Source: Leucobacter sp. wl10
Lineage (GTDB): Bacteria; Actinomycetota; Actinomycetes; Actinomycetales; Microbacteriaceae
DNA: 50,734 bases
Assembly: GCF_003569785.1 (NCBI RefSeq)
Contig: NZ_KZ984010.1
Span: forward strand, 1 to 50,734
Direction: 5' to 3'
In this document: in pieces, positions 39,212-47,234 of the stretch
Position numbering within the stretch: the first letter of the stretch is position 1
How the letters are laid out: each line of letters opens with the position of its first letter
The notes under the pieces: model-generated
Seen by the model: the letters and a program-made list of their open reading frames with translations, nothing else
Database searches by the model: none
Told to the model about the DNA's origin: nothing
Position numbers and translations under genes: made by a program

Positions 39212-39993
39212 TGCAGGATCCGAGCGAGTGGTTCGGCGGGCGGGCGCGCGTGATGTTCGTGCACGCGCACCCCGACGATGAGACGATCATGACGGGCGGC
39301 ACGCTCGCCGCGCTCGCGGAGACCGGGCGCGAACCCCTGCTGGTCACGCTGACGCGCGGCGAACAGGGAGAGGTCGTGCCCGGTCCGCTGGCGGCGCTCG
39401 CGGGCACGCACGGTCTCGCGATCGTGCGGCAGAACGAGCTGAAGACCGCGCTCGGCATGCTGGGCGTCGAGCGCCACGCCTTCCTCGGGGTCGACCCGGC
39501 CCGCGCCGAGGGCCTCTCCCCCGCCATCTACGAGGACTCCGGCATGTCCTGGGGACCGGACGGCCGCGCGACGGCCGTACCCGACGCCGGCCCAGACGCC
39601 CTCACGAGCGTGCCCGCGATCGAACCGCTGAACGATCTGCTGGCCGCGGCCTACCGCTCGGGTGCGCGGGGCATCGTGAGCTACGACGACGGGGGCGGCT
39701 ACGGCCACCCGGATCACGTGCTCTCCCACCGGCTCGCCCGGGCGGTGGCGCGGGCGCTCGAGATTCCGTTCTGGGAGATCGTCTCGGGTTCGGAGATCGC
39801 GGAGACGGAGGGGACCGCAGCGCTCGACCCCGTCGAGCGGCACGACGTCTCCCCCTGGCTCGAGCGCAAGGTCGCGGCGCTGCGCGCCCACGGCACCCAG
39901 CTGACCGTCGACGGCGGCGACATCGTCCACGTCGGCGGCCAGCGGGAGCCGATCTCGTGCCTCGAGGGATTCCGCGAGCAGCCGGGCGGGTGA
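39211..39993 (+). CDS. PIG-L/MshB-like deacetylase
   Basis: This 260-aa zinc-dependent GlcNAc deacetylase has HAHPDDET (about 18-25) and a second metal motif [13 protein letters not shown]. In mycothiol-making actinobacteria MshB uses the inositol-linked GlcNAc substrate, and its 260-300 aa length fits. LmbE-type enzymes with other substrates cannot be excluded. ATG 39211 overlaps the cca stop by one base and follows an AGGAGG-like site. The gene stands 137 bp before rpsF. Confidence 0.8.
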   Translation: MQDPSEWFGGRARVMFVHAHPDDETIMTGGTLAALAETGREPLLVTLTRGEQGEVVPGPLAALAGTHGLAIVRQNELKTALGMLGVERHAFLGVDPARAEGLSPAIYEDSGMSWGPDGRATAVPDAGPDALTSVPAIEPLNDLLAAAYRSGARGIVSYDDGGGYGHPDHVLSHRLARAVARALEIPFWEIVSGSEIAETEGTAALDPVERHDVSPWLERKVAALRAHGTQLTVDGGDIVHVGGQREPISCLEGFREQPGG

Positions 39994-40083
39994 CTCCGTG
40001 CGCTGAAGGTGGTAGGCTGTTCGAGTTGTCCGCGCACAGAGCGATCCGTTCCGCGCCCGGGCACGATGCACAACAACCCTCCT

Positions 40084-40102
40084 GCCGCAGAAATCCTGCG
40101 GC
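40084..40102. promoter_or_regulatory. Hairpin in the rpsF leader
   Basis: GCCGCAG (40084-40090) and CTGCGGC (40096-40102) form a 7-bp stem with the 5-nt loop AAATC, about 30 bp before the rpsF start. Ribosomal S6 or S6:S18 leader structures regulate this operon in other bacteria; I cannot confirm the binding motif here. A TAGGCT -10-like element lies at about 40013 upstream. Confidence 0.35.
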
Positions 40103-40130
40103 CGTGAAGTCCGAAGGAGGTGGGTCAGTA

Positions 40131-40490
40131 ATGCATCCGTACGAACTCATGGTGATCCTCGATCCCGGTATCGACGAGCGCACCGTGGCCCCCAGCATCG
40201 ACAAGTTCCTCGGCGTCATCCGCAACGCGGGCGGCGAGATCGAGAACGTCGACATCTGGGGCAAGCGCCGTCTCGCATACGAGATCAAGAAGCAGACCGA
40301 GGGCGTCTACGTCGTGGTGAACTTCACCGCGAGCCCCGACGCGACCGCCGAGCTCGACCGTCAGCTCGGTCTCTCCGAGGCGGTGCTGCGCACCAAGGTG
40401 CTCCGCGCCGACGAGCTCATCGCTCAGCGCGCCGCGCAGGCCAAGCGCGACCGGGCCAAGGCCGCTCGCGCCGCGAAGGTGGGCGCGTAG
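40131..40490 (+). CDS. rpsF: Ribosomal protein bS6
   Basis: This 119-aa S6 has the beta-alpha-beta RNA-binding fold ([19 protein letters not shown], then [21 protein letters not shown]). Its Lys/Arg/Ala-rich C-terminal tail is longer than the E. coli form. ATG 40131 follows AAGGAGG. It starts the rpsF-ssb-rpsR-rplI operon, with ssb beginning 3 bp after it. Confidence 0.97.
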   Translation: MHPYELMVILDPGIDERTVAPSIDKFLGVIRNAGGEIENVDIWGKRRLAYEIKKQTEGVYVVVNFTASPDATAELDRQLGLSEAVLRTKVLRADELIAQRAAQAKRDRAKAARAAKVGA

Positions 40491-40493
40491 CCC

Positions 40494-41039
40494 ATGGCCG
40501 GCGAGCCGCTGATCACCGTGGTCGGCAACCTGGTTGCCGACCCCGAGCCGCGTGTCAGCCAGGCGGGCAAGTCCTGGGTGACGTTCCGGATCGCGTCGAC
40601 GCCGCGCGTGCGCGATCGTCAGTCCGGTGATTGGTCGGACGGAGAGCCGCTGTGGCTGGGGTGCCGCGCGTACGGCGAGTACGCCGACAACATCGCAGCC
40701 TCGCTCACCAAGGGCATGCGCGTCATCGTCCAGGGCCGCCTCACCCAGCGCAGCTACACCGACAACCAGGGTCAGCAGCGCACCTCCCTCGATCTCGAGG
40801 TCGAGGAGGTCGGCCCGTCGCTCCGCTTCGCCACCGCTCAGGTCACCCGCGGTCAGTCGCGCGGCCAGGTCGGCGGCTTCGGCGGCGGCAACCAGCCGCA
40901 GGGTCAGAGCAGCTGGGGCCGCTCCGGCAGTAGCGGCGGCGGTCAGCAGCAGGACAACCCCTGGGCCAACTCGGGCCAGGGCGGATCCTCCTCCGGCGGG
41001 GATTTCGGCGGCGGTTTCGACGACGAGCAGCCCTTCTAG
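40494..41039 (+). CDS. ssb: Single-stranded DNA-binding protein
   Basis: This 181-aa SSB has an N-terminal OB-fold (ITVVGNLVADPEPRVSQAGK, WVTFRIAST) followed by a disordered Gly/Ser/Gln linker. It ends in the acidic tip DDEQPF, which binds partner proteins such as helicases and RecO. The linker is a tandem-like Gly-Gly-Gln region. It sits between rpsF and rpsR as in most actinobacteria. Confidence 0.97.
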   Translation: MAGEPLITVVGNLVADPEPRVSQAGKSWVTFRIASTPRVRDRQSGDWSDGEPLWLGCRAYGEYADNIAASLTKGMRVIVQGRLTQRSYTDNQGQQRTSLDLEVEEVGPSLRFATAQVTRGQSRGQVGGFGGGNQPQGQSSWGRSGSSGGGQQQDNPWANSGQGGSSSGGDFGGGFDDEQPF

Positions 41040-41093
41040 GCAGACAACTTCTCGATCCGGGCCACCCGGATCGCATCACGAAAAGAGACCAAT

Positions 41094-41354
41094 ATGGCAG
41101 GCAAGTCCAGCGGCGCAGGCCGCAAGCCGGGTCGGGGCAAGAACGCCAAGACCCTCGCACCCGCGAAGAAGCAGACCGTCGGCGTCATCGACTACAAGGA
41201 TGTCGCTACGCTGCGCAAGTTCATCTCTGAGCGCGGCAAGATCCGCGCCCGCCGCATCACCGGCGTGTCCGTGCAGGAGCAGCGCCTGATCGCGAAGGCC
41301 GTCAAGAACGCCCGCGAGATGGCCCTGCTCCCCTACGCCGGTTCCGGCCGCTAA
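41094..41354 (+). CDS. rpsR: Ribosomal protein bS18
   Basis: This 86-aa S18 has a basic N-terminus and the core [20 protein letters not shown], then [29 protein letters not shown]. No zinc-binding CXXC is present, indicating the cysteine-free form. The downstream rplI start is 13 bp away. Confidence 0.97.
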   Translation: MAGKSSGAGRKPGRGKNAKTLAPAKKQTVGVIDYKDVATLRKFISERGKIRARRITGVSVQEQRLIAKAVKNAREMALLPYAGSGR

Positions 41355-41367
41355 GGAGTAGACCACC

Positions 41368-41817
41368 ATGGCGAAGGTAATTCTCACGAACGAGGTCCAG
41401 GGCCTCGGTTCCGCCGGCGATGTCGTCGACGTCAAGAACGGCTACGCACGCAACTACCTCGTGCCGCAGGGCTACGCGGTGCACTGGACTCGCGGCGGCG
41501 AGGCCCAGGTCGCCCAGCTCCGCGCCGCGCGCGAGGCCCGCGCCCTCGCTTCGGTCGAGGACGCCCAGGCGCTCAGGGTCAGGCTGCAGGAGGGCAAGAT
41601 CCGCCTGCAGGCGAAGACCGGCACGGGCGGTCGCCTGTTCGGCTCGGTGAAGCCGGCCGCCGTCGCCGCAGCCGTGGCCGAGGCCGGCATCGGCGAGATC
41701 GACAAGCGCAAGATCACGGTGCCGACCATCAAGTCGACCGGTGAGTACCGGGCGACCATCCACCTGCACGAGGGCGTGGACGCCGAGGTGACCCTGCAGG
41801 TCATCTCGCAGCGATAG
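41368..41817 (+). CDS. rplI: Ribosomal protein bL9
   Basis: This 149-aa L9 has the N-terminal domain [20 protein letters not shown], with [19 protein letters not shown], a long connecting helix and a C-terminal domain ending LQVISQR. AAGGAG precedes ATG 41368. It ends the rpsF operon and is followed at once by a strong terminator hairpin (41825-41878). Confidence 0.97.
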   Translation: MAKVILTNEVQGLGSAGDVVDVKNGYARNYLVPQGYAVHWTRGGEAQVAQLRAAREARALASVEDAQALRVRLQEGKIRLQAKTGTGGRLFGSVKPAAVAAAVAEAGIGEIDKRKITVPTIKSTGEYRATIHLHEGVDAEVTLQVISQR

Positions 41818-41824
41818 CTCGGCT

Positions 41825-41878
41825 CGCACGGCGAAGGGGGCGACGATCACTCAGGATCGTCGCCCCCTTCGCCGTGCG
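41825..41878. terminator. Perfect 24-bp terminator hairpin after rplI
   Basis: A 24-bp arm at 41825-41848 is exactly complementary to 41855-41878 with a 6-nt loop (ACTCAG); the stem ends CGACGATC at the loop. There is no T run. The stem is unusually long and perfect for a terminator. Confidence 0.85.
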
Positions 41879-42434
41879 CTCTGCAGCGCTCCGCGGATTC
41901 CTCCGCCTGCGAGGTCGCCCGCTCCCCGCGCTCGTCCTCGCCCTGCTCGTGCCCTCGCTCCCCCGCTCGGAATCGAGACGCGCAGCTCCTCCGCGTGACT
42001 GCCGACGACGTCCGTCGCGCTCCCGATCCCGCCGGACACGGAGGGTGAATGCGTTGTGAACAGGAGGAAACGCCCGAGACGGAGCTCGGGCTTGACAAAG
42101 CCGCTTCCGTGTCCAGGTTGTCCACATGGTCGCCCGCGTTTCAAGCCTCAAGTTCTACCTGAGACTTGAATAACTTATCTCTTGTGGAAAACATTAATAC
42201 CTGATCAAAGGGTATAAATTATCCACGCTCCACAAGCTGTCCACATGTTCTCCCCAAGAGTGTGGAAAAGCTCCCGCGCAAAGCGGCGCGTTATGCACCG
42301 AGTTATCCACAGGGCGGGAAGCGGCCCGTTTGACGGTGTTTGAACGAGGCGGCGAGTGCCCGTAGCGTGAATGTCGGGGGTCAGGTGTCTGATGGTTCAG
42401 TAACAGCCCCGCCTCATCGTGAAGGAGTGACCGC
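41879..42434. other. dnaB upstream region with DnaA-box-like 9-mers
   Basis: This 556-bp spacer between the rplI terminator and dnaB has no gene. It contains a perfect DnaA box TTATCCACA at 42303-42311. Near-matches are TTATCCACG at 42219-42227, TTGTCCACA at 42118-42126 and CTGTCCACA at 42237-42245. An 11-bp hairpin (10 of 11 paired) lies at 42140-42170. The 42165-42220 stretch is distinctly AT-rich for this genome. Either DnaA regulates dnaB here or it is a DnaA-binding reservoir. Confidence 0.6.
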
Positions 42435-43811
42435 GTGTCCATCGCACACCTGGGAATCCCAGATCCGTTCGTCGAGGATGAAGCGCGCAGTTACGAGCGC
42501 ACCCCGCCCTACGATCTGCTCGCCGAGCAGAGCGCCCTCGGCGGCATGCTGCTCTCGAAGGACGCGGTGGCAGACGTCACCGGTCTGCTCAAGGGCCCCG
42601 ATTTCTACGTGCCGAAGCACGAGGTGATCTACGAGGCTGTTCTGTCGCTCTACTCGCGCGGCGAGCCGACCGACGTGATCACCGTCACCGACGAACTCAC
42701 CAAGGCGGGCGAGCTGCAGCGGGCCGGCGGCGCGGAGTACCTGCACACGCTCACCAGCATCGTGCCTACCGCGGCCAACGCGAGCTTCTACGCCGAGATC
42801 GTGGCCGAGAAGGCGCTGCTGCGGCGGCTGGTGGAGGCCGGCACCCGCATCGTGCAGATGGGCTACGCGGGAGAGGGCGAGGCCATCGACCTCGTCAACG
42901 TCGCTCAGTCCGAGATCTACGGTGTGACCGGTGAGAGCCAGGGCGAGGACTATGTGCCGCTGTCGCTCGCCGTCGACGCCGCGATCGAGGAGATCAACAA
43001 GGCCAATGGCGCGGCCGACGGCATGCTCGGCGTGCCCACGGGATTCAGCGAGCTCGACGCGATGACCAACGGGTTCGCCGGCGGCCAGATGGTCATCATT
43101 GCGGCCCGACCCGCGATGGGCAAGTCCACGCTGGCGCTCGATGTCGCCCGCAACGCGTCCGTGCACGCCGGCGCGCCCACCGTCTTCTTCTCGCTCGAGA
43201 TGGGCCGCGCCGAGATCGCGATGCGTCTGCTGGCCGCGGAGGCCACGATTCCCATGCAGACCCTGCGCAAGGGCGCCCTCGACAATCGAGACTTCCAGAA
43301 GCTCGCAGCGACGCAGGCCCGCATCTCCGAGAAGCCGCTCTTCATCGACGACAGCCCCAACCTCACCCTCGTCGAGATCCGAGCCAAGTGCCGTCGGCTG
43401 AAGCAGCAGCACGGCCTCAAGATGGTGGTCATCGACTACCTGCAGCTGCTCTCGAGCGGCAAGAAGGCCGAGAGCCGTCAGCAGGAGGTCAGCGAGTTCT
43501 CGCGCGCACTCAAGCTGCTCTCGAAGGAGCTCGACGTCCCCGTGATCGCGCTGTCCCAGCTCAACCGAGCATCTGAGCAGCGCGCCGACAAGATGCCGGC
43601 GATCAGTGATCTGCGAGAGTCGGGCTCGCTCGAGCAGGACGCCGACATGGTGATCCTGCTGCACAGGGAAGCGGTCGGGGACCGGGACAGCCCGCGTGCC
43701 GGAGAGGCCGACTTCATCCTGGCGAAGCAGCGCAACGGCCCCACGGGCACCGTCACCGTGGCGTTTCAGGGCCACTACTCGCGGTTCCAGGATATGCCGC
43801 AGGGGGTATGA
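42435..43811 (+). CDS. dnaB: Replicative DNA helicase DnaB
   Basis: This 458-aa hexameric helicase has the N-terminal domain with PYDLLAEQSALGGMLLSKDAV. Walker A is ARPAMGKST at about 224-232, and the later motifs are VVIDYLQLL and SQLNRASEQR. There is no intein, unlike some mycobacterial DnaB proteins. It starts at GTG 42435 with GAAGGAG 7 bases upstream. It is read from the DnaA-box-containing spacer and followed by a GC hairpin (43830-43854). Confidence 0.97.
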   Translation: MSIAHLGIPDPFVEDEARSYERTPPYDLLAEQSALGGMLLSKDAVADVTGLLKGPDFYVPKHEVIYEAVLSLYSRGEPTDVITVTDELTKAGELQRAGGAEYLHTLTSIVPTAANASFYAEIVAEKALLRRLVEAGTRIVQMGYAGEGEAIDLVNVAQSEIYGVTGESQGEDYVPLSLAVDAAIEEINKANGAADGMLGVPTGFSELDAMTNGFAGGQMVIIAARPAMGKSTLALDVARNASVHAGAPTVFFSLEMGRAEIAMRLLAAEATIPMQTLRKGALDNRDFQKLAATQARISEKPLFIDDSPNLTLVEIRAKCRRLKQQHGLKMVVIDYLQLLSSGKKAESRQQEVSEFSRALKLLSKELDVPVIALSQLNRASEQRADKMPAISDLRESGSLEQDADMVILLHREAVGDRDSPRAGEADFILAKQRNGPTGTVTVAFQGHYSRFQDMPQGV

Positions 43812-43829
43812 CCGGTCCCGCGTGCGTTA

Positions 43830-43854
43830 TCGCGCCCGGCGGCCGCGGGCGCGA
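43830..43854. terminator. Probable terminator hairpin after dnaB
   Basis: TCGCGCCCG (43830-43838) pairs exactly with CGGGCGCGA (43846-43854) over a 7-nt loop, 19 bp after the dnaB stop. No T run follows. The remaining bases to 44008 contain a TAGACT -10-like element just before the next gene. Confidence 0.55.
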
Positions 43855-44008
43855 GCGACGGCTTCGATCGAACAGGGGCGCCCGGGTCGCTCCTCCGGAG
43901 GGCTCGACCGCGGTCGCATGAGCGGACGCACGCTGTGAGACGACGGGAACCCGCGATCAGGGATCGCCCTGACCAGAGCGGTAGACTAGAGGCGAAGGAG
44001 GGGGTGCC

Positions 44009-44578
44009 ATGTCCGCAGCGGTGACGAACGCCGGCCCGTCGACGACCCCCGAAACGCCGGTGCCGCGTGCTGTCCGGTTGGTGCGTGTGACGGCGCTGCT
44101 CGTCGCGGGCGCCGCGATCACCTTCACCGCGACCCTCCATCAGCTGCTGGGATTCGACCGGGGCATCACCTCCGCCTCGCTCGCCGCCATCGGCATTGCG
44201 CACCTCGTCGAGTGGATAGCGCGCCGCTCCGGCTCCCCCAGTCCGATCCCGCTCCTGCTCGGCATCGCCTCGATCGTCGCGGCGGTCGTGCTGCCCTTCG
44301 CCGCTACGACCATCGTCCTCGCCGCGGTCATCGCGGCGTGGGCGCTCGTGAGCGCGCTGCTCGAGTTCCTCAGCAGTGCCGTGCGCCCGGGCAGCCGCCA
44401 GGACGCGACCGTCGTCGGTGCGGCGGGGATTCTCCTCGCGATCCTCGCGCTGCTCGTGCGCGGCGATTCCGTCGCCATCCTCGGCTTCTTCGGCGCCTAC
44501 ACGATCATCACGGGAGTCTTCCTGGGCATCTCGGCGTTCGACACGCGTCGCCCGGACTCCGAGCCCGCCCCCCGCTAG
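44009..44578 (+). CDS. Multipass membrane protein (DUF308/HdeD-like)
   Basis: This 189-aa protein has about five or six hydrophobic segments, including ALLVAGAAITFTATLHQLLG and LLGIASIVAAVVLPFAATT. The repeated helix-pair arrangement resembles HdeD/DUF308 proteins. No catalytic motif is visible. AAGGAGGGGGTGCC precedes ATG 44009. It is followed 28 bp later by another small membrane protein, probably in the same operon. Its function is unknown. Confidence 0.8.
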   Translation: MSAAVTNAGPSTTPETPVPRAVRLVRVTALLVAGAAITFTATLHQLLGFDRGITSASLAAIGIAHLVEWIARRSGSPSPIPLLLGIASIVAAVVLPFAATTIVLAAVIAAWALVSALLEFLSSAVRPGSRQDATVVGAAGILLAILALLVRGDSVAILGFFGAYTIITGVFLGISAFDTRRPDSEPAPR

Positions 44579-44606
44579 TCCATCTCACACGACCCGAAAG
44601 CAGACG

Positions 44607-44894
44607 ATGAGTCAGTCCTCAGAGCCCGCCAAGCACGATTCCGTGACCCCATCGCGTCGCGATCGCCTGCGCCCGCTCGAGCTCGTCGGCTTCGCCGCCG
44701 TGCTCGGCGTGTTCGCCGGACTCGTCGTGCTGATGGCGACCCGTGACTGGGTGCTCGCGCTGATCTTCCTGGGCGTCGGCTTCATCGTCTCGGTGGTGAT
44801 AGTGGCGCTCGTCGGGCTCGGCGGCAGGCCCAGCGCCGAGGATCTCGAGGCGCGCAAAGACCTGCGTCGCCCCGACGGCAAGAACTGGCACTGA
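44607..44894 (+). CDS. Small two-helix membrane protein
   Basis: This 95-aa protein starts at ATG 44607 after GAAAGCAGACG. It has two transmembrane segments (LELVGFAAVLGVFAGLVVLM and LIFLGVGFIVSVVIVALVGL). The C-terminus EDLEARKDLRRPDGKNWH is polar. No family is recognised with confidence. It probably shares an operon with the membrane protein before it and converges with the gene at 44923. Confidence 0.75.
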   Translation: MSQSSEPAKHDSVTPSRRDRLRPLELVGFAAVLGVFAGLVVLMATRDWVLALIFLGVGFIVSVVIVALVGLGGRPSAEDLEARKDLRRPDGKNWH

Positions 44895-44922
44895 TCGGCG
44901 CGCGGAGGGCGTCCGACGGGCG

Positions 44923-45417
44923 TCAAGCGCGCGGCCGCCGCGTCCAGGCGCGCGCATCCCGGCTCGAGAGCGCGAGCAGGATCAGGATGTCGAGCGCCAG
45001 GGTGAGCAGGGTGGTGCGCACCGTGATCTCCTCCCCGGAGGTGAAGTAGGAGACCGCGGAGGCCGTGATGCTCACGGCGGCGCCGAGCATCACGAGGCTG
45101 CGGGCGATGTTGCTCCCGCGCCACACGAGCCAGGCCAGCACGAGCAGCAGGAGCATCCAGAGCGCCTGGAGGCCGAGCAGAATCCCGAGCATCAGCATGG
45201 ATTCCTCCCCGCTCAACTCGAATTCGGCCCGAATCGATCCCCACTCCCGTAGCAGACCCGCGCCCCACAGCACGGCGCCTCCCGCCCGCGCGACGACCAG
45301 GGCGGCACCGCCGGAGACCGCGACCGGTCTGTTCGTGGTCGGGGCGGGTTGCGCCTCGCGGCCGAAGAGGGTGGTCGGCGGTTCGATCGCGGCCCGCTTG
45401 CGAGGCTCGTCAGGCAT
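44923..45417 (-). CDS. Multipass membrane protein
   Basis: This 164-aa protein starts at ATG 45417 (MPDEPRKRAAIEPP). It has about four hydrophobic helices, including ESMLMLGILLGLQALWMLLL and NIARSLVMLGAAVSITASAV. The end is basic (ARAWTRRPRA). It is not recognised. The start overlaps the end of the LssY-C gene by 8 bp, so the two are co-expressed on the minus strand. Confidence 0.75.
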   Translation of the reverse strand: MPDEPRKRAAIEPPTTLFGREAQPAPTTNRPVAVSGGAALVVARAGGAVLWGAGLLREWGSIRAEFELSGEESMLMLGILLGLQALWMLLLLVLAWLVWRGSNIARSLVMLGAAVSITASAVSYFTSGEEITVRTTLLTLALDILILLALSSRDARAWTRRPRA

Positions 45418-46240
45418 GCGGCATCCTCTCGGCGAGCGGGCGCAGGTCGAGGATCGGCAGGTCGCCGTCGGTGCGAATGCTGTCGCCGCCGCCGTTGCGC
45501 GAGTGATATCCGGTGGAGAAGTCGGCCAGCACGTCCAGATGCACCGTCGGGCTGCCCTGCAGCACCGTGCCGACGACATGGTCGCGTTCCACGTCTATGT
45601 CGGCGTCGATCTTATGCGTGATCTGCAACGTGAACAGCGAGAACCCGACGGCGCGGTCGAAGGTGCCGGCTGCCAGCCAATCCACCTGCGCCCCGCCCGG
45701 CAGCAGCCAATCTTCGGGCGTGCGCCAGAAGCGCACGTGGTGCCGTTTGGCGGGATTGCCCGCCACCTCCTGCTGGTAGGCGAAGTCCTGCACCCTCCCG
45801 AACAGGAACAGCGGGCTCACGGGTGCGCGCTCGTAGCTGCGCCGCGCGAGTGTGGACACCACGATGCGCCACGAGGAGCGCAGGGTGATCGGGTCGGCGC
45901 GGATCCAGCCGGCCCGATCCATCGCCTCGTGCAGCTGCTGCTCGGTGCCGCGCAGCGTGACGTTGATGGGATCGCCGAGCAGCCCGTCACTCGTGCGGGT
46001 ACGACCGATGAAGTAGTCGGGCACGTAGATGGTCGTCAGGATGCGGTGCAGGCGGGGGAGCGCCAGGTAGGCCAGGAGCACCCAGAAGGCGATGAGGAAC
46101 AGGACTCCGAACCACCCGAAGCTGAAGCTCTCGGTGAGCACGAGCCAGGCCAGCCAGACCGCGGCAAGTCCGGCATACACGAAGAAGAACTCGTCGAGCA
46201 CCGCCGTGAGCGAGATGCGTGAACGCCGCGTCGAGTTCAT
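45410..46240 (-). CDS. LssY C-terminal domain protein
   Basis: This 276-aa protein has two N-terminal transmembrane segments (LDEFFFVYAGLAAVWLAWLV and GVLFLIAFWVLLAYLAL). The LssY_C-type domain includes PINVTLRGTEQQLHEAMDRAGW, then VQDFAYQQEV and HHVRFWRT. The family is associated with membrane/secretion systems in Legionella, but its biochemical role is unclear. It overlaps the following membrane-protein gene. Confidence 0.85.
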   Translation of the reverse strand: MNSTRRSRISLTAVLDEFFFVYAGLAAVWLAWLVLTESFSFGWFGVLFLIAFWVLLAYLALPRLHRILTTIYVPDYFIGRTRTSDGLLGDPINVTLRGTEQQLHEAMDRAGWIRADPITLRSSWRIVVSTLARRSYERAPVSPLFLFGRVQDFAYQQEVAGNPAKRHHVRFWRTPEDWLLPGGAQVDWLAAGTFDRAVGFSLFTLQITHKIDADIDVERDHVVGTVLQGSPTVHLDVLADFSTGYHSRNGGGDSIRTDGDLPILDLRPLAERMPHA

Positions 46241-46291
46241 GCCACCATGCTATCCAGTGGGACCGGCGCACCTATGCCGGTTCTCGGGGGT

Positions 46292-47194
46292 TCAGTCCTC
46301 CGGGTCCTCGGGGTCGATCGGTGCGTGGTGGTCGAACGCCGCCGCTCCGCGCTTCCAGTATCCGGTGATCGCGTACTGCTCGCGCGGCAGCTCGAGCTCA
46401 TAGCGCAGCAGGCGGCGCAGTGGAATGAGGCGAGTGGCCTCGCCGGCGGCGAACACGTAGGTGTCGGCGCCGACGCCCGCTTCGCGCACGGCATCGGCGA
46501 GGCCGGCGGGGCCGGTCGGCGGGGCCGAGACGGGAACGTCGCGGCCGCCCTGGGCGGCGAGGTAGGCGCGAACCCAGTCGAGGCCGTCGGCCACGTCGGC
46601 GACGACCTCGAGGCGGGCCGAGACCGGCATGTCCTCGATCCAGCGCGCGGTGGCCGGCAGCGCGGTCTCGTCGACCACGCAGAGCACGCGGGGGGCGCCG
46701 GACGCCACGGAGACGGAGCCGCGCGGGCCGACGACCACGACCTCGTCACCCAGCTCGGCGCGAGCGGCCCAGCGCGCCGCGGGCCCGGGCGCCGAGTGGC
46801 GCAGGATGTCGAGATCGAAGACGCGGTGCCCCGATCCGGCGTCCTCGCGCACGTTGAGCGGGGTGAAGTCGCGGCCGAAGGCGGGCCCATCGGGGCGCAC
46901 GATGCCGCTCTCCTCCGGGCCGACGGGCGCGGGCGCCAGCAGCTCTCCGGTCTCGGGGTCCGGGAAGAACACGCGGGCGTGATCGCCCGGCCCGGTGCTC
47001 GCCCAGTCGCCGAGCTCGTCGCTCGACAGGGTCACTCGCGTGAAGCGCTCGATCTCGGCGATATCCGTGACCGTGACGCGACGCGCTGTGAAGCGGTGCA
47101 TCGTGCGGGGGCGCGCGAATCGGGCGGCCGGGGCCGGCTGCGGCGTGGCGGGAACCTGCTCGGACACGAAGATCCTCTCGTCAGATGTTTCCAC
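46292..47194 (-). CDS. Siderophore-interacting FAD protein
   Basis: This 300-aa flavin reductase-type protein probably releases iron from ferric siderophores. The FAD domain has FTARRVTVTDIAEIERFTRVT and GDHARVFFPDP. The C-terminal SIP domain ends with VFAAGEATRLIPLRRLLRYE and the hallmark YAITGYWKRG. The N-terminal 25 residues are a Pro/Ala-rich extension. It is single and co-oriented with purB upstream (40-bp gap), but no siderophore transport genes are nearby. Confidence 0.92.
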   Translation of the reverse strand: METSDERIFVSEQVPATPQPAPAARFARPRTMHRFTARRVTVTDIAEIERFTRVTLSSDELGDWASTGPGDHARVFFPDPETGELLAPAPVGPEESGIVRPDGPAFGRDFTPLNVREDAGSGHRVFDLDILRHSAPGPAARWAARAELGDEVVVVGPRGSVSVASGAPRVLCVVDETALPATARWIEDMPVSARLEVVADVADGLDWVRAYLAAQGGRDVPVSAPPTGPAGLADAVREAGVGADTYVFAAGEATRLIPLRRLLRYELELPREQYAITGYWKRGAAAFDHHAPIDPEDPED

Positions 47195-47234
47195 TCTGGC
47201 ACAGCGGCGCGGGATGCGCCAGGGCCGTCGCCCC

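Noticed and set aside
42435..43811. An intein in DnaB
   Set aside because: The length is 458 aa and Walker A is uninterrupted; no intein splice motifs are present.
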